Assembly (NCBI GenBank): GCA_945861785.1
Contig: CAMAWD010000017.1
Span: 1 to 64,000 of the forward strand
DNA length: 64,000 bases
Direction: 5' to 3'
Source of the DNA: Rhodoferax sp. OV413
GTDB lineage: Bacteria > Pseudomonadota > Gammaproteobacteria > Burkholderiales > Burkholderiaceae_C
The stretch's first letter is position 1, and each line of letters begins with the position of its first letter. The notes under the pieces are model-generated. The model was given only the letters and a program-made list of their open reading frames with translations, was not told where the DNA came from and did not search any database. Below, in pieces: positions 1 through 10,769 of the stretch. The position numbers were made by a program, and so were the translations under genes.

Positions 1-1008
1 GCCTTGGCCACCCAGGGCAACTTCAACAACGACATTGGCGTGCCGCTGACCTTGCTGCGCCTGCGCGAGCACCACCGCTTGGCCGTGGTCGAGCTGGGCA
101 TGAACCACCCGGGCGAGATTGCAGGCCTGGCCCACATGGCCCAGCCCACGGTGGCCCTGGTCAACAACGCCCAGCGCGAACACCTGGAATTCATGGCCAC
201 GGTGCAGGCCGTGGCCCGCGAGAACGGCAGCGTCATCTCGGTCCTGCCTGAGCATGGCGTGGCCGTGTTCCCGGCCGACGATGAGCACACCCCGCTGTGG
301 CGCGAGCTCGCTGGCGCACGCCGCGTGCTCACCTTTGCCTTGGATACCGAGGCCGACCTCACCGCCCAAGCCACTTGGCAGGGTTCGGGCTGGCAGGTGC
401 GGGCCCGCACGCCTGCGGGCGATTTGAACTTTGCGCTGGAGGTGGCCGGTCGCCACAACGTCAAAAACGCCTTGGCCGCCGCCGCTTGCGCGCTGGCCGC
501 TCAGATTCCCTTGGCCGCCATTGCGCAGGGCTTGGCCCAATTTGAGCCCGTCAAGGGCCGCTCACGCGCGCTTGCCTTGCGCCTGGCTGCCGCCCCCGAG
601 CGCACGCTCACGCTGATTGACGACAGCTACAACGCCAACCCAGACTCTGTGCGCGCGGCCATTGACGTGTTGGCCGAATTGCCTGGCCCGCGCCTGTTGG
701 TGCTGGGCGACATGGGCGAGGTGGGCGAGCAAGGTCCGGCCTTTCATGCCGAGGCCGGGGCTTACGCCCAGGCGCGCGGCATCGAGCTGCTGCTGTGCAG
801 CGGCGAGCTGATGCGCCACGCGCTGCCCGTCTTTGTGGGTGCGCAGCACTTTGCCAATGTAGAGGACTTGCTGGCCGCCGTGCTGCAGCGCCTGCCAGGC
901 CCCGCCAGCGTGCTGGTCAAGGGGTCCCGATTCATGCGCATGGAGCGGGTGGTGCAGGCCATCACCGCGCTGAGCGCACACCACAACATGGAGGCCTCAT
1001 GCTCTTGA
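1..1008 (+). CDS. murF: UDP-MurNAc-tripeptide--D-Ala-D-Ala ligase MurF (5' end cut by window)
   Basis: MurF adds D-Ala-D-Ala to UDP-MurNAc-tripeptide in the cytoplasm, the last step of the soluble peptidoglycan precursor. The frame is open from base 1, so the N-terminus and the P-loop lie outside the window. The first visible residues, [17 protein letters not shown], are the conserved stretch just after the Mur-ligase ATP site. The later motifs [13 protein letters not shown] and [16 protein letters not shown] belong to the central and C-terminal domains. About 335 residues of a usual 450-470 are present. The stop overlaps the mraY start, as expected in a dcw operon. Its codon use (many TTG, ATT and TTT codons) differs from the genes downstream of about 1.8 kb. 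Confidence 0.96.
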   Translation, partial: ALATQGNFNNDIGVPLTLLRLREHHRLAVVELGMNHPGEIAGLAHMAQPTVALVNNAQREHLEFMATVQAVARENGSVISVLPEHGVAVFPADDEHTPLWRELAGARRVLTFALDTEADLTAQATWQGSGWQVRARTPAGDLNFALEVAGRHNVKNALAAAACALAAQIPLAAIAQGLAQFEPVKGRSRALALRLAAAPERTLTLIDDSYNANPDSVRAAIDVLAELPGPRLLVLGDMGEVGEQGPAFHAEAGAYAQARGIELLLCSGELMRHALPVFVGAQHFANVEDLLAAVLQRLPGPASVLVKGSRFMRMERVVQAITALSAHHNMEASCS

Positions 1009-2177
1009 GCTTGGCCCAGTGGCTGCAAAGCCTCTCACCCGAGTTCGGGTTTTTCAGGGTCTTTCAGTACCTGACCTTTCGCGCCGTGATGGCCGCCATG
1101 ACAGCGCTGCTGATCGGCCTGGCCGCTGGCCCCTGGGTGATTCGGCGCTTGACGGCGCTCAAAATTGGCCAGCCCGTGCGCGGCTACGGCATGGAAACCC
1201 ACCTGGTCAAAAGCGGCACACCCACCATGGGCGGCGTGCTGATTTTGCTGGCCATCGCCATCTCGACACTGCTGTGGTTTGACCTGTCCAACCGTTTTGT
1301 TTGGATTGTGCTGATCGTGACCCTGGGCTTTGGCGCCATTGGCTGGGCCGACGACTGGCGCAAGGTGGTGCGCAAGGACCCTGAGGGCATGCCCTCGCGT
1401 GAAAAATACCTGTGGCAATCCCTGGTCGGCCTGCTGGCCGCGCTCTACCTGGTGTTCAGCATTTCCGAGAGCTCCAACGCCCGGGTGATGGAGCTGTTCT
1501 TGAACTGGGTGGGCTCGGGCTTTGACGTGAACCTGCCGCCCAAGGCCGGCCTGATGCTGCCCTTCTTCAAAGAGGTCAGCTACCCGCTGGGGGTGTTGGG
1601 CTTTGTGATCCTCACCTACTTGGTGATTGTGGGCGCGAGCAACGCGGTCAACCTGACTGACGGCCTGGACGGCCTGGCCATCATGCCGGTGGTGATGGTG
1701 GGCTCGGCGCTGGGCGTGTTTGCCTATGTCACCGGCAGCGCGGTGTTTTCACGCTACCTGTTCTTCCCGCACATTCCTGGCTCCGGCGAATTGCTGATCT
1801 TCTGCTCCGCCATGGCCGGCGCCGGTCTGGCCTTCCTGTGGTTCAACACCCATCCGGCGCAGGTCTTCATGGGCGACGTGGGCGCATTGGCACTGGGTGG
1901 CGCGCTGGGAACGATCGCGGTCATCGTGCGCCAGGAAATCGTTCTGGCCATCATGGGCGGCATCTTCGTGGCCGAGGCGGTTTCGGTGATGGTGCAGGTC
2001 GGTTATTTCAAGTACACCCGCCGCAAGTTCGGCGAGGGTCGGCGCTTCTTTCGCATGGCCCCGTTGCACCACCACTTCGAGAAGGCCGGCTGGAAGGAGA
2101 CCCAGGTCGTGGTGCGGTTCTGGATCATCACCATGCTGTTGTGCCTGGTGGGCTTGTCCACACTGAAACTCCGTTGA
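999..2177 (+). CDS. mraY: Phospho-N-acetylmuramoyl-pentapeptide transferase MraY
   Basis: MraY transfers phospho-MurNAc-pentapeptide to undecaprenyl phosphate in the inner membrane, giving lipid I. The protein has 392 residues, normal for betaproteobacteria, and about ten hydrophobic segments. Recognisable motifs are GTPTMGG, the Asp pair in [17 protein letters not shown], and the C-terminal [15 protein letters not shown]. The ATG at 999 overlaps the murF stop. Codon choice changes sharply inside the gene near 1.78 kb: upstream ATT/TTT are common, downstream Ile and Phe are almost only ATC/TTC. The protein itself reads through without a break. Confidence 0.97.
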   Translation: MLLSLAQWLQSLSPEFGFFRVFQYLTFRAVMAAMTALLIGLAAGPWVIRRLTALKIGQPVRGYGMETHLVKSGTPTMGGVLILLAIAISTLLWFDLSNRFVWIVLIVTLGFGAIGWADDWRKVVRKDPEGMPSREKYLWQSLVGLLAALYLVFSISESSNARVMELFLNWVGSGFDVNLPPKAGLMLPFFKEVSYPLGVLGFVILTYLVIVGASNAVNLTDGLDGLAIMPVVMVGSALGVFAYVTGSAVFSRYLFFPHIPGSGELLIFCSAMAGAGLAFLWFNTHPAQVFMGDVGALALGGALGTIAVIVRQEIVLAIMGGIFVAEAVSVMVQVGYFKYTRRKFGEGRRFFRMAPLHHHFEKAGWKETQVVVRFWIITMLLCLVGLSTLKLR

Positions 2178-2182
2178 ACCCG

Positions 2183-3757
2183 ATGATGGACGCGATCCCA
2201 CCGATTGCCCCCCAGTTCCTGCTCGGCCGTACCGTGCTCGTCCTGGGCCTGGGTGCGTCCGGGCTGGCCAGCGCGCGCTGGTGCGCACGTGCAGGGGCCC
2301 AGGTGACGGTGGCCGACTCACGCGCCGAACCGCCGCAACTTGCCGCGCTGCAAGAGGAACATCCGGCGGTCCGGTTCATCAGCGGGGCGCTCGACGCAGC
2401 CCTGTTGCACGACACAGCCGCCAGCCTGATCGTCAAGAGCCCTGGGCTGGCTCCCACAGCAATCGCGGCACTGGCCGCCGCCGCGCAGGCCGCCGGTGTT
2501 CCGGTGACCGGCGAGTTGGGCCTGTTCTCGCAGGGCCTGCACGAATTGCAGCAGGCCCGCGGCTACCAGCCGCGGGTGCTCGCCATCACCGGAACCAACG
2601 GCAAGACCACGGTCACTGCGCTGACCGGGCAGTTGGTGGCCCGTGCCGGCAAATCGGTGGCTGTCGCCGGCAACATCGGCCCGACGCTGCTCGACACACT
2701 TGCAAGTCACCTGGAGGCCAACGCGTTGCCAGAAGTCTGGGTGCTCGAACTCTCCAGTTTCCAGCTGGCCGACGCGCCGGGCGGTGACGGCATGCCGGGC
2801 CTGGCGGGTGCGCCCGCCAGTTTCGAGCCCAGCGCCGCCACCGTGCTCAACATCACCCAGGACCACCTCGACTGGCACGGTTCGATGGCCGGCTACACAC
2901 GCGCCAAGTCCCGCGTGTTCGGCCAGCGGGGGCTGATGGTGCTCAACCAGGACGACCCGCTGGTCATGGCACTGCGCGCGCCAGCCGCCAAGGGCCGGCC
3001 GCAACGCGCCTGCGTCTGTTTCAGCGCCGGCATGCCACAGCGACCGGGCGACTTCGGCATCGAGCGGGTCAACGGCATGTCCTGGCTCGTGCGGGCGATG
3101 GACCTCGACCCCACCATCAAGCTGCGCCGGGGCCAGGACGCCGAGGAACTGCACATCCAGCGCCTCATACCCGCCGAGGCGCTGCGCATCCGTGGTCGGC
3201 ACAACGCCACCAATGCCCTGGCGGCGCTGTCACTCGCGGCCGCAGCAGGCTGCACGCTCGCGCCCGTGCTGTTTGGTTTGCGCGAGTACCGCGGCGAGCC
3301 GCACCGCGTCGAATCCATCGGTGTCATCCAGGACGTGGAGTATTTCGACGACAGCAAGGGCACCAACGTCGGTGCCACGGTTGCGGCGCTCAACGGGCTC
3401 GGCGTGGAGCGCCGGCTGGTGCCGATTCTGGGTGGCGACGGCAAGGGACAGGATTTTTCGCCGCTCGCGGCACCGGTCGGGCAATACGCCCGCGCGGTGG
3501 TGCTGATCGGCCGCGACGCGCCACTGCTCCGCCAGGCCCTGCAAGGCGCTGGCGTGGAGCTGCTCACGGCCGACACACTGCCGCAGGCCGTGGCGCTGGC
3601 GCAGCAACATGCGCGCACAGGCGATGCGGTGCTGTTGTCTCCCGCCTGCGCCAGCCTGGACATGTTCGACAACTACGTGCACCGGGCCCGCGTGTTTGTC
3701 GACGCCGTGCATGCGCTGGCGCATGCCATGGGCGCCGAGCTGGAGGCAGCAGGATGA
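2183..3757 (+). CDS. murD: UDP-N-acetylmuramoylalanine--D-glutamate ligase MurD
   Basis: MurD is a cytoplasmic ATP-dependent ligase adding D-Glu to UDP-MurNAc-L-Ala. An N-terminal Rossmann motif ([14 protein letters not shown]) is followed by the Mur-ligase P-loop ITGTNGKTT around residues 135-143, then [24 protein letters not shown] and [11 protein letters not shown]. The product has 524 residues, longer than the E. coli enzyme (about 438), with extra sequence in the middle domain. The ATG at 2183 lies 5 nt after the mraY stop; a second in-frame ATG follows directly. The stop overlaps ftsW by 4 nt. Confidence 0.97.
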   Translation: MMDAIPPIAPQFLLGRTVLVLGLGASGLASARWCARAGAQVTVADSRAEPPQLAALQEEHPAVRFISGALDAALLHDTAASLIVKSPGLAPTAIAALAAAAQAAGVPVTGELGLFSQGLHELQQARGYQPRVLAITGTNGKTTVTALTGQLVARAGKSVAVAGNIGPTLLDTLASHLEANALPEVWVLELSSFQLADAPGGDGMPGLAGAPASFEPSAATVLNITQDHLDWHGSMAGYTRAKSRVFGQRGLMVLNQDDPLVMALRAPAAKGRPQRACVCFSAGMPQRPGDFGIERVNGMSWLVRAMDLDPTIKLRRGQDAEELHIQRLIPAEALRIRGRHNATNALAALSLAAAAGCTLAPVLFGLREYRGEPHRVESIGVIQDVEYFDDSKGTNVGATVAALNGLGVERRLVPILGGDGKGQDFSPLAAPVGQYARAVVLIGRDAPLLRQALQGAGVELLTADTLPQAVALAQQHARTGDAVLLSPACASLDMFDNYVHRARVFVDAVHALAHAMGAELEAAG

Positions 3758-5010
3758 GCATTGCGCAGGGCAGCTTCAAACGCCTGGCCGGCTGGTTGTC
3801 GTGGGCCGCGTCAGACCGGTTGCCTGTACGCCTGGGGGCATCACGTGCGACCGGGATGTCGTCCACCCCGATGCGCCTGGCCAGTTTCGACCAGGTGCTG
3901 GTATGGGTGACCGTGGCGCTGCTGGCCTGGGGCCTCGTGATGGTCTATTCGGCGTCGATCGCGATGCCGGACAACCCGCGCCTCTCGCGCTATTCACCGA
4001 CCCACTTCCTGGTACGCCACGCGATGTGGCTGTGCGTCTCGTTCGTGACCGCACTGATCGCATTCCAGATTCCGGTGTCCACCTGGGAAAAAGTTGCACC
4101 CTGGCTGTTTGTCGCATCGCTGGTGCTGCTGATCGCAGTCCTGATCCCGGGCATCGGCAAGGTCGTCAACGGCGCGCGGCGGTGGCTGGTGCTCGGCCCC
4201 TTCACCTTCCAGCCGTCCGAGTTGGCCAAGTTCGCGGTGCTGTTGTACGCCTCCGACTACATGGTGCGCAAGATGGAGGTCAAGGAGCACTTCTTCCGCG
4301 CTGTCGCGCCCATGGGGATGGCGGTGGCCATCGTCGGCTTGCTGCTGCTGGCGGAACCCGACATGGGCGCGTTCATGGTGATCGCAGTGATCGCCATGGG
4401 CATCCTGTTCCTGGGCGGCGTCAATGCACGCATGTTCTTCCTGATCGCTGCCGTCCTGCTGGTGGCCTTCGGCCTGATGATCGCCTTCAGCGAATGGCGG
4501 CGCGACCGTATTTTTGCCTACCTCGACCCTTGGAACGAGAAGCATGCACTGGACAAGGGTTACCAGTTGACGCATTCCCTGATAGCCATCGGTCGTGGCG
4601 AGATTTTCGGCGTCGGCCTGGGCGGCAGTGTCGAAAAACTGCACTGGCTGCCGGAAGCCCACACCGATTTCCTGCTGGCCGTGATCGGCGAGGAGTTTGG
4701 GCTGGTCGGCGTGTTGACCGTGATCTGCCTGTTCTTGTGGATCACACGCCGCATGATCCACATCGGGCGCCAGGCGATCGCACTGGACCGGGTGTTCGCG
4801 GGGCTGGTGGCCCAGGGCGTGGGCATCTGGATGGGTTTCCAGGCCTTCATCAACATGGGTGTCAACCTCGGCGCCTTGCCCACCAAGGGACTCACGCTGC
4901 CCTTGATGAGTTTCGGCGGCTCGGCCATCCTGGTCAACCTGATAGCCATCGCGGTGGTGCTGCGCATCGACATCGAGAGCCGTCAACTGATGCAGGGGGG
5001 ACGGGCATGA
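3754..5010 (+). CDS. ftsW: Septal peptidoglycan polymerase FtsW (SEDS family)
   Basis: FtsW is the SEDS-family glycosyltransferase of the divisome and works with FtsI in the inner membrane. The 418 residues hold about ten transmembrane segments after a hydrophilic N-terminus of some 45 residues. Family motifs visible are [52 protein letters not shown] and the C-terminal [12 protein letters not shown]. The ATG overlaps the murD stop and the stop overlaps the murG start (both ATGA), so translation is probably coupled. It is distinguished from RodA by its dcw position; a separate rodA lies at 18651. Confidence 0.97.
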   Translation: MSIAQGSFKRLAGWLSWAASDRLPVRLGASRATGMSSTPMRLASFDQVLVWVTVALLAWGLVMVYSASIAMPDNPRLSRYSPTHFLVRHAMWLCVSFVTALIAFQIPVSTWEKVAPWLFVASLVLLIAVLIPGIGKVVNGARRWLVLGPFTFQPSELAKFAVLLYASDYMVRKMEVKEHFFRAVAPMGMAVAIVGLLLLAEPDMGAFMVIAVIAMGILFLGGVNARMFFLIAAVLLVAFGLMIAFSEWRRDRIFAYLDPWNEKHALDKGYQLTHSLIAIGRGEIFGVGLGGSVEKLHWLPEAHTDFLLAVIGEEFGLVGVLTVICLFLWITRRMIHIGRQAIALDRVFAGLVAQGVGIWMGFQAFINMGVNLGALPTKGLTLPLMSFGGSAILVNLIAIAVVLRIDIESRQLMQGGRA

Positions 5011-6131
5011 CGCGCAACAGCCCGCACAGCGGCACCGCCCAGGCGCCCACCACGCAGCGCCGCGTGCTGGTGATGGCCGGGGGCACCGGGGGCCATATCT
5101 TTCCGGGATTGGCCGTGGCGCAGGCGCTGCGCGAACGCGGCTGGATTGTCAGCTGGCTCGGCGGCAAGGGCAGCGCCACCAGGCCGACCATGGAGAGCCA
5201 GCTTGTTCCGCGCCAGGGGTTTTCGTTCGAGGGTCTCGATTTTTCAGGCGTTCGCGGCAAGGGTGCGCTGACCCTGGCCGTGTTGCCGCTGCGCCTTTTG
5301 CGCGCGTTCTGGCAAAGCCTCCAGATCGTACGCAGGGTGCGCCCGCATGTGGTGGTCGGGCTGGGTGGCTACATCACGTTCCCGGGCGGCATGATGGGCG
5401 TGCTGGCCGGCAAGCCGCTGGTGCTGCACGAACAGAACGCCGTCGCGGGCATGGCCAACCGCGTGCTGGCAGGGGTGGCCGACCGGCTGTTCACCGCTTT
5501 TCCGCAAGTGCTGGCGAAGGCGATGTGGGTCGGCAACCCGCTGCGCGCCAACTTTCTCACCCAACCGGCACCAGAGGCCCGCTTTGCCGGACGCAGCGGC
5601 CCGCTCAAGGTGCTGGTGGTGGGTGGCAGCCTGGGGGCGCGCATCCTCAACGACACGGTACCGGGTGCGCTGGCGCTGTTGCCAGCAAATCAGCGGCCAC
5701 TGGTCACCCACCAGGGCGGCGCCACCCAGATCGACGCACTGCGCGCGGCCTATGCCGCTGCCGGGGTGCAGGCCACGTTGACACCTTTCATCGACGACAC
5801 CGCACAGGCCTTCGCCGATGCCGACCTGGTGATCTGCCGCGCCGGCGCCAGCACGGTCACCGAGTTGGCTGCCGTCGGCGCCGCCGCATTGTTCGTTCCG
5901 ATCCCCAGTGCGGTGGACGACCACCAGACCCGCAACGCCCGCTTCCTGGTCGACCAGGGCGCTGGCTGGTTGCTGCCGCAGGCCGAGCTCACGGCCCAGG
6001 GGCTGGCGCAAACACTGCGCCACACGACACGCGAGCAGCTGCTGGCCTGCGCCAACCGGGCCTGGGCCATGCGCAAGATCGGCGCCACGGAACACATCGT
6101 GGCCGCCTGCGAGGAGCTCGCCCCGGCATGA
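5007..6131 (+). CDS. murG: UDP-GlcNAc:lipid I N-acetylglucosaminyltransferase MurG
   Basis: MurG makes lipid II from lipid I on the inner face of the inner membrane (GT28 family, two Rossmann domains). The glycine-rich loop [16 protein letters not shown] lies near residues 24-39. Also present are [39 protein letters not shown] and the donor-site stretch [16 protein letters not shown]. The protein has 374 residues, with an N-terminal extension of about 20 residues rich in Ser/Thr/Gln before the glycosyltransferase fold. It overlaps ftsW and murC by 4 nt each. Confidence 0.97.
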   Translation: MTRNSPHSGTAQAPTTQRRVLVMAGGTGGHIFPGLAVAQALRERGWIVSWLGGKGSATRPTMESQLVPRQGFSFEGLDFSGVRGKGALTLAVLPLRLLRAFWQSLQIVRRVRPHVVVGLGGYITFPGGMMGVLAGKPLVLHEQNAVAGMANRVLAGVADRLFTAFPQVLAKAMWVGNPLRANFLTQPAPEARFAGRSGPLKVLVVGGSLGARILNDTVPGALALLPANQRPLVTHQGGATQIDALRAAYAAAGVQATLTPFIDDTAQAFADADLVICRAGASTVTELAAVGAAALFVPIPSAVDDHQTRNARFLVDQGAGWLLPQAELTAQGLAQTLRHTTREQLLACANRAWAMRKIGATEHIVAACEELAPA

Positions 6132-7540
6132 AACACGCTGTGCGCCATATCCATTTCGTCGGCATCGGCGGCGCGGGCATGTCCGGCATTGCCGAGGTGC
6201 TGGCCAACCAGGGCTATACCATCACCGGCTCGGACCTCGCCGCCAGCCCCACGCTGGAACGTCTGCGGGAGCTTGGCATCACGGTCCATGTCGGCCACGC
6301 GGCGGAACACGTCAACGCAGCCGACGCAGTGGTCACATCGACCGCCGTGCGCGACGACAATCCGGAGGTCGTCGAGGCCCGCCGCAAGCGCATTCCGGTG
6401 GTACCGCGCGCGCTGATGCTGGCAGAACTGATGCGGCTCAAACAGGGCATCGCCATCGCCGGCACGCATGGCAAGACCACCACCACCAGCCTGGTGGCCA
6501 GTGTGCTGACTGACGCCGGCCTGGACCCGACCTTCGTCATCGGCGGGCGCCTCAACAGCGCCGGCGCCAATGCGCGCCTGGGCCAGGGCGACCACATCGT
6601 GGTCGAGGCCGACGAGTCTGATGCGTCGTTCCTGAACCTGCTGCCCGTGATGGCCGTGGTGACCAATATCGACGCCGACCACATGGAAACCTACGGCCAC
6701 GACTTCAACCGCCTGAAAACCGCCTTTGTGGATTTTCTGCACCGCATGCCCTTCTATGGCACGGCCATACTGTGCACCGACGATGCGGCAGTGCGCAGCA
6801 TCCTGCCCCGCCTCACCTGTCCGGTCACCAGTTACGGTTTTGGCCAAGACGCGCAGGTCCGCGCTGTCGACGCCCGACCCAACGGCGGGCAGATGGTGTT
6901 CACGGTGCAGCGGCGCAACGGCGTCACGCGGCCCGACATGCAGGTGGTGCTGAACCTGCCGGGCCGTCACAACGTGCTAAACGCACTGGCAGCCATTGCG
7001 GTGGCGGTGGAGCTCGACGTGCCGGACGCCGCGATCCAGAAGGCGCTGGCCGGGTTCAAGGGTGTGGGCCGGCGTTTCCAGCGCCATGGCGAGGTCGCCG
7101 CACGCCACGGCGGCAGTTTCACCCTGATCGAGGACTACGGACACCATCCGGTCGAAATCGCCGCAACCCTGGCCGCGGCGCGGGGCGCATTTCCGGGCCG
7201 CCGGCTGGTGCTGGCGTTCCAGCCGCACCGTTACACCCGCACGCGTGACTGCTTCGACGACTTCGTGCGGGTGATCGGCGAGGCCGATCTGGTGCTGCTG
7301 TCCCAGGTCTACCCGGCTGGCGAAGCACCGATCGTGGCGGCCGACGCTCGCTCGCTGGCCCGGGCCTTGCGCGTGGCCGCTCAGGTGGAGCCGGTGTTCG
7401 TGGCAGACATCCAGGACATGGCGCAGGCCATCCGCGACACCACACGCGACGCGGACGTGGTGTTGTGCATGGGCGCCGGATCGATCGGCAACGTTCCGGC
7501 GCAGGTGCTCGAACTGGCGGCAGAAGGGGAAAAAGCATGA
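6128..7540 (+). CDS. murC: UDP-N-acetylmuramate--L-alanine ligase MurC
   Basis: MurC is a cytoplasmic ligase that adds L-Ala to UDP-MurNAc, the first amino acid of the stem peptide. The dinucleotide-like motif [17 protein letters not shown] opens the protein and the P-loop [11 protein letters not shown] begins at residue 112. [33 protein letters not shown] and [13 protein letters not shown] are all in place. The 470 residues match the family's usual length. The start and stop overlap murG and ddl (ATGA). A paralogous recycling ligase, mpl, sits at 23508-24998. Confidence 0.97.
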   Translation: MKHAVRHIHFVGIGGAGMSGIAEVLANQGYTITGSDLAASPTLERLRELGITVHVGHAAEHVNAADAVVTSTAVRDDNPEVVEARRKRIPVVPRALMLAELMRLKQGIAIAGTHGKTTTTSLVASVLTDAGLDPTFVIGGRLNSAGANARLGQGDHIVVEADESDASFLNLLPVMAVVTNIDADHMETYGHDFNRLKTAFVDFLHRMPFYGTAILCTDDAAVRSILPRLTCPVTSYGFGQDAQVRAVDARPNGGQMVFTVQRRNGVTRPDMQVVLNLPGRHNVLNALAAIAVAVELDVPDAAIQKALAGFKGVGRRFQRHGEVAARHGGSFTLIEDYGHHPVEIAATLAAARGAFPGRRLVLAFQPHRYTRTRDCFDDFVRVIGEADLVLLSQVYPAGEAPIVAADARSLARALRVAAQVEPVFVADIQDMAQAIRDTTRDADVVLCMGAGSIGNVPAQVLELAAEGEKA

Positions 7541-8538
7541 CGACCGACCGCAGCCAGTTCGGAAAAGTCGCGGTGCTGATGGGTGGCGCGTCCGCCGAGC
7601 GCGAAGTCTCGCTGATGTCGGGCACGGGCGTGTTGCAGGCATTGCGCGCCAGTGGTGTCGATGCGCACGCGTTTGACCCGGCGCAGCGTGAACTCGGTGA
7701 ACTGCGCCGCGACGGTTTCGCACGCTGCTTCATCGCTCTGCATGGCCGCTTCGGCGAAGACGGCACGGTGCAGGGCGCGTTGGAACTGCTCGGCCTGCCC
7801 TACACCGGCTCCGGGGTGATGGCCTCATCGATTGCCATCGACAAGGTCATGACCAAACGCGTCTGGTTGTCCGAAGGGCTGCCGACGCCGCGCCATCAGC
7901 TGTTGCGCCGCGGCAGCTTCGACCAGAAGCAGGTGCTGGCGGTTCCGGACACGCTGGGCCTGCCCCTGATTGTCAAACCGTCGCGCGAGGGGTCGTCGAT
8001 CGGGGTCGTGAAGGTGAACGGGTATTCGGAAATGAAAGCCGCCGTGGAGCAGGCGTCCCACCTCGACGCCGACATTCTTTGTGAACAGTTCATCAGCGGC
8101 GACGAGGTAACCTGCCCGGTGATCGGCAGCGGTGACGACGCGCGCGCCCTGCCGGTGATCCGCATCCAGGCCCCGGACGGCAACTACGACTACCACCACA
8201 AATACTTCACCAACGACACCAAATACCTGGTGCCCTGCGGACTGCCCGCCGGTGAGGAAGAAAACATCCAGCGCCTGGTGCTCAAGGCCTACCGCGTGCT
8301 GGGTTGCCGCGGCTGGGGCCGGGTCGATGTGATGATCGATGGCGCGTCGCGCCAGCCCTACCTGCTGGAGATCAACACCTCACCCGGCATGACCGGGCAC
8401 TCCCTGGTGCCGATGTCGGCGCGCGCCGCCGGCATCGGCTACGAGGCTCTGTGTGTCAGGATCCTGGAGCTGGCAACGCTGGACCAGGCACTGCCAACAG
8501 CCGCTGCGCCGGCGCGCCCAACTCCGGGAGGCAAATGA
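7537..8538 (+). CDS. ddl: D-alanine--D-alanine ligase
   Basis: This cytoplasmic ATP-grasp enzyme forms the D-Ala-D-Ala dipeptide used by MurF. The 333 residues start with [20 protein letters not shown], typical of DdlB-type enzymes inside dcw clusters. [12 protein letters not shown] and [12 protein letters not shown] (ATP-grasp Lys/Ser loop) are also visible, as is the metal- and substrate-binding [18 protein letters not shown] near the C-terminus. The ATG at 7537 overlaps murC and is preferred over an in-frame upstream start at 7465, which would lie deep inside murC. Confidence 0.96.
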   Translation: MTTDRSQFGKVAVLMGGASAEREVSLMSGTGVLQALRASGVDAHAFDPAQRELGELRRDGFARCFIALHGRFGEDGTVQGALELLGLPYTGSGVMASSIAIDKVMTKRVWLSEGLPTPRHQLLRRGSFDQKQVLAVPDTLGLPLIVKPSREGSSIGVVKVNGYSEMKAAVEQASHLDADILCEQFISGDEVTCPVIGSGDDARALPVIRIQAPDGNYDYHHKYFTNDTKYLVPCGLPAGEEENIQRLVLKAYRVLGCRGWGRVDVMIDGASRQPYLLEINTSPGMTGHSLVPMSARAAGIGYEALCVRILELATLDQALPTAAAPARPTPGGK

Positions 8539-9320
8539 ACGCCGGACTGATGCCCCCCTTTGACGTGCGCCTGATGAACATCACGGCCAGAGTCCTGTTC
8601 GTGGTGTTCGGCATGCTTGTGCTGGGCACGCTCGCCGGCTGGGTTGGCAACCATGCGCTGTTCGCGATCCGGGCCATCACGGTGGTGGGGGATGTGTCCC
8701 ACAACAACGCGGTGACCTTGCGCGCCAACGTGCTGCCCAAGCTGGGCGGAAGTTTCTTCACCCTGGACCTGGCACAGGCGCGGCGGAGTTTCGAGGCCGT
8801 TCCCTGGGTGCGCCAGGCGGTGGTGCGACGCGACTTTCCGAACCGCCTCAAAGTGGTGTTGCAGGAACATGAGGCGGTCGCCTACTGGGGTGCCGAAGGC
8901 GACTCGCGGCTGCTAAATTCTTTTGGCGAGGTGTTCGAGGCCAATGCCGGCGAGGTGGAACACGAGATGCTGCCACGCATGGTGGGCCCAGCCAGCCAGG
9001 CGCCTCAGGTGCTGGCCGTATACCAGCGACTGCAGCCGGTGTTCGAAATCCTCGATTTCAGACTGGACCAGCTCGAGTTGACAAACCACGGAAGCTGGGT
9101 AGCGCGGCTCGATACTGGCGCCGTCGTGGAGCTGGGACGCGGCTCCAACGACGAGGTGCTTGCACGCACCACGCGCTTCCTGCGCACATTGACACAGGTG
9201 ACCGCACGCTACAGCCGCAAGCCCGACGCCGTCGAGACGGCTGACTTGCGCCATCCGGACGGCTACGCATTGCGCCTGCGCGGCGTGCGCACAGTGGTCG
9301 GCAGTGGACCCAAGAAATAG
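8535..9320 (+). CDS. ftsQ: Cell division protein FtsQ
   Basis: FtsQ is a bitopic inner-membrane divisome scaffold that links FtsB/FtsL to the septum. The 261 residues show a short cytoplasmic N-terminus, one transmembrane helix at about residues 16-36 and a POTRA domain starting near [18 protein letters not shown]. The beta domain follows, with [17 protein letters not shown] and the stretch around [11 protein letters not shown]. The start overlaps ddl by 4 nt. A 39-nt gap then separates it from ftsA. Confidence 0.95.
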   Translation: MNAGLMPPFDVRLMNITARVLFVVFGMLVLGTLAGWVGNHALFAIRAITVVGDVSHNNAVTLRANVLPKLGGSFFTLDLAQARRSFEAVPWVRQAVVRRDFPNRLKVVLQEHEAVAYWGAEGDSRLLNSFGEVFEANAGEVEHEMLPRMVGPASQAPQVLAVYQRLQPVFEILDFRLDQLELTNHGSWVARLDTGAVVELGRGSNDEVLARTTRFLRTLTQVTARYSRKPDAVETADLRHPDGYALRLRGVRTVVGSGPKK

Positions 9321-9359
9321 TGCAGCAGCAATCGATACGAACTGGCAACAGGTGAAACT

Positions 9360-10589
9360 ATGGCAAAAGAATACAAAGACCTGATCGTAGGACTGGACAT
9401 CGGAACCGCCAAGGTCATGGTGGTGGTGGCCGAGGTCATGCCGGGTGGCGAGCTCAAACTCGCCGGCCTGGGCGTGGCACCGAGCAATGGCCTCAAACGC
9501 GGCGTGGTGGTGAACATCGACGCCACGGTTCAAAGTATCCAGTTGGCCCTCAAGGAGGCCGAACTCATGGCCGACTGCAAGATCACGCGGGTCTACACCG
9601 GCATCACCGGCAGCCATATTCGCGGCATCAATTCCAGTGGCATGGTGGCCATCAAGGACCGCGAGGTGACACAGGCCGATGTGGCCCGGGTGGTGGAAAC
9701 CGCCAAGGCGATCAACATCTCGACCGACCAGCGGCTGCTGTTGGTGGAGCCCCAGGAATTCGTGATCGACGGCCAGGATGTGAAAGAGCCGATCGGAATG
9801 AGCGGCATCCGGCTCGAGGCCAAGGTGCATATCGTGACCGGCGCGCAGAGTGCGGCCGAGAACATCATCAAGTGCGTGCGCCGGTGTGGGCTGGAGGTGG
9901 AGCAGATGATGCTCAACCCCCTGGCATCGAGCCTGGCCGTGCTGACCGACGACGAACGCGAGCTCGGCGTGGCCTTGGTCGACATCGGCGCCGGGACCAC
10001 CGATGTGGCGATTTTCACCAATGGGGCCATCCGCCACACCTCGGTGATCCCGATCGCCGGCGACCTGATCACGAGTGACATCGCGATGGCGCTGCGCACA
10101 CCGACCAAGGATGCGGAAGAAATCAAGGTGGAAAGCGGGTACGCCAAGCAGTTGCTGACCGACGCCGAGACCCAGGTCGAAGTGCCGGGGCTGGGCGACC
10201 GCGGCCCGCGTATGCTGAGCCGCCAGGCCCTGGCCGGCGTGATCGAGCCGCGCGTCGAGGAGATCTTCGCGCTGGTGCACCAGGTCATCCGCGAATCGGG
10301 TTACGAAGAAGTGCTGTCGAGTGGCATCGTGCTCACCGGTGGCAGCTGCATCATGCCGGGCATGGTCGAACTGGGCGAGGACATCTTCCTCAAGCCGGTG
10401 CGTCGCGGCATCCCGAAATATGCGGGCGCACTGTCCGACATGGTTGCGCAGCCCCGCGCGGCGACCGTCATGGGTCTGCTCGAGGAGGCCCGGACCGCAC
10501 GCATGCGCGGCTTCAAGGTGGCGCAGAAGAACGGCTCGATGAAAACCGCTTTCGGCCAGGTCAAGGACTGGTTCGTGGGGAACTTTTGA
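9360..10589 (+). CDS. ftsA: Cell division protein FtsA
   Basis: FtsA is an actin-like ATPase that anchors FtsZ filaments to the inner membrane. Its 409 residues contain the actin-fold phosphate loop LIVGLDIGTAKVMVVV at the N-terminus, the second phosphate motif ALVDIGAGTTDVAIF and the adenosine motif IVLTGGSCIMPGM. The C-terminal amphipathic membrane-targeting helix (QVKDWFVGNF) is intact. The ATG at 9360 is the first in this frame after ftsQ. Confidence 0.97.
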   Translation: MAKEYKDLIVGLDIGTAKVMVVVAEVMPGGELKLAGLGVAPSNGLKRGVVVNIDATVQSIQLALKEAELMADCKITRVYTGITGSHIRGINSSGMVAIKDREVTQADVARVVETAKAINISTDQRLLLVEPQEFVIDGQDVKEPIGMSGIRLEAKVHIVTGAQSAAENIIKCVRRCGLEVEQMMLNPLASSLAVLTDDERELGVALVDIGAGTTDVAIFTNGAIRHTSVIPIAGDLITSDIAMALRTPTKDAEEIKVESGYAKQLLTDAETQVEVPGLGDRGPRMLSRQALAGVIEPRVEEIFALVHQVIRESGYEEVLSSGIVLTGGSCIMPGMVELGEDIFLKPVRRGIPKYAGALSDMVAQPRAATVMGLLEEARTARMRGFKVAQKNGSMKTAFGQVKDWFVGNF

Positions 10590-10769
10590 TGACTGGAACA
10601 TACCGCATGAACCCGTTTGCCGCCGGCTGGAAAACCTGGCTCGCCCGCGGCAGCCCGCACGCCCGATGGCCCTGCGCCGGGCCGCCTGAATAGGGGCGCA
10701 ACGGCATCCAGACACAGAACAGACATGACACAGAAGACAACATCGGCAACTGCAATCAAGGAGAAAAAC
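10590..10769 (+). promoter_or_regulatory. ftsA-ftsZ intergenic leader with strong ftsZ ribosome-binding site
   Basis: This 180-nt gap is by far the longest inside the dcw run. It ends in AAGGAG at 10758-10763, 6 nt before the ftsZ ATG at 10770, the strongest Shine-Dalgarno in the cluster. That fits the need for more FtsZ than FtsA. No convincing -35/-10 pair was found. The gap holds only a 28-codon ORF (ATG at 10607) with no recognisable features. Confidence 0.6.

Noticed and set aside
9360-10589. Assignment as DnaK or MreB (actin-like ATPase)
   Set aside because: Position between ftsQ and ftsZ and the C-terminal amphipathic helix identify FtsA.
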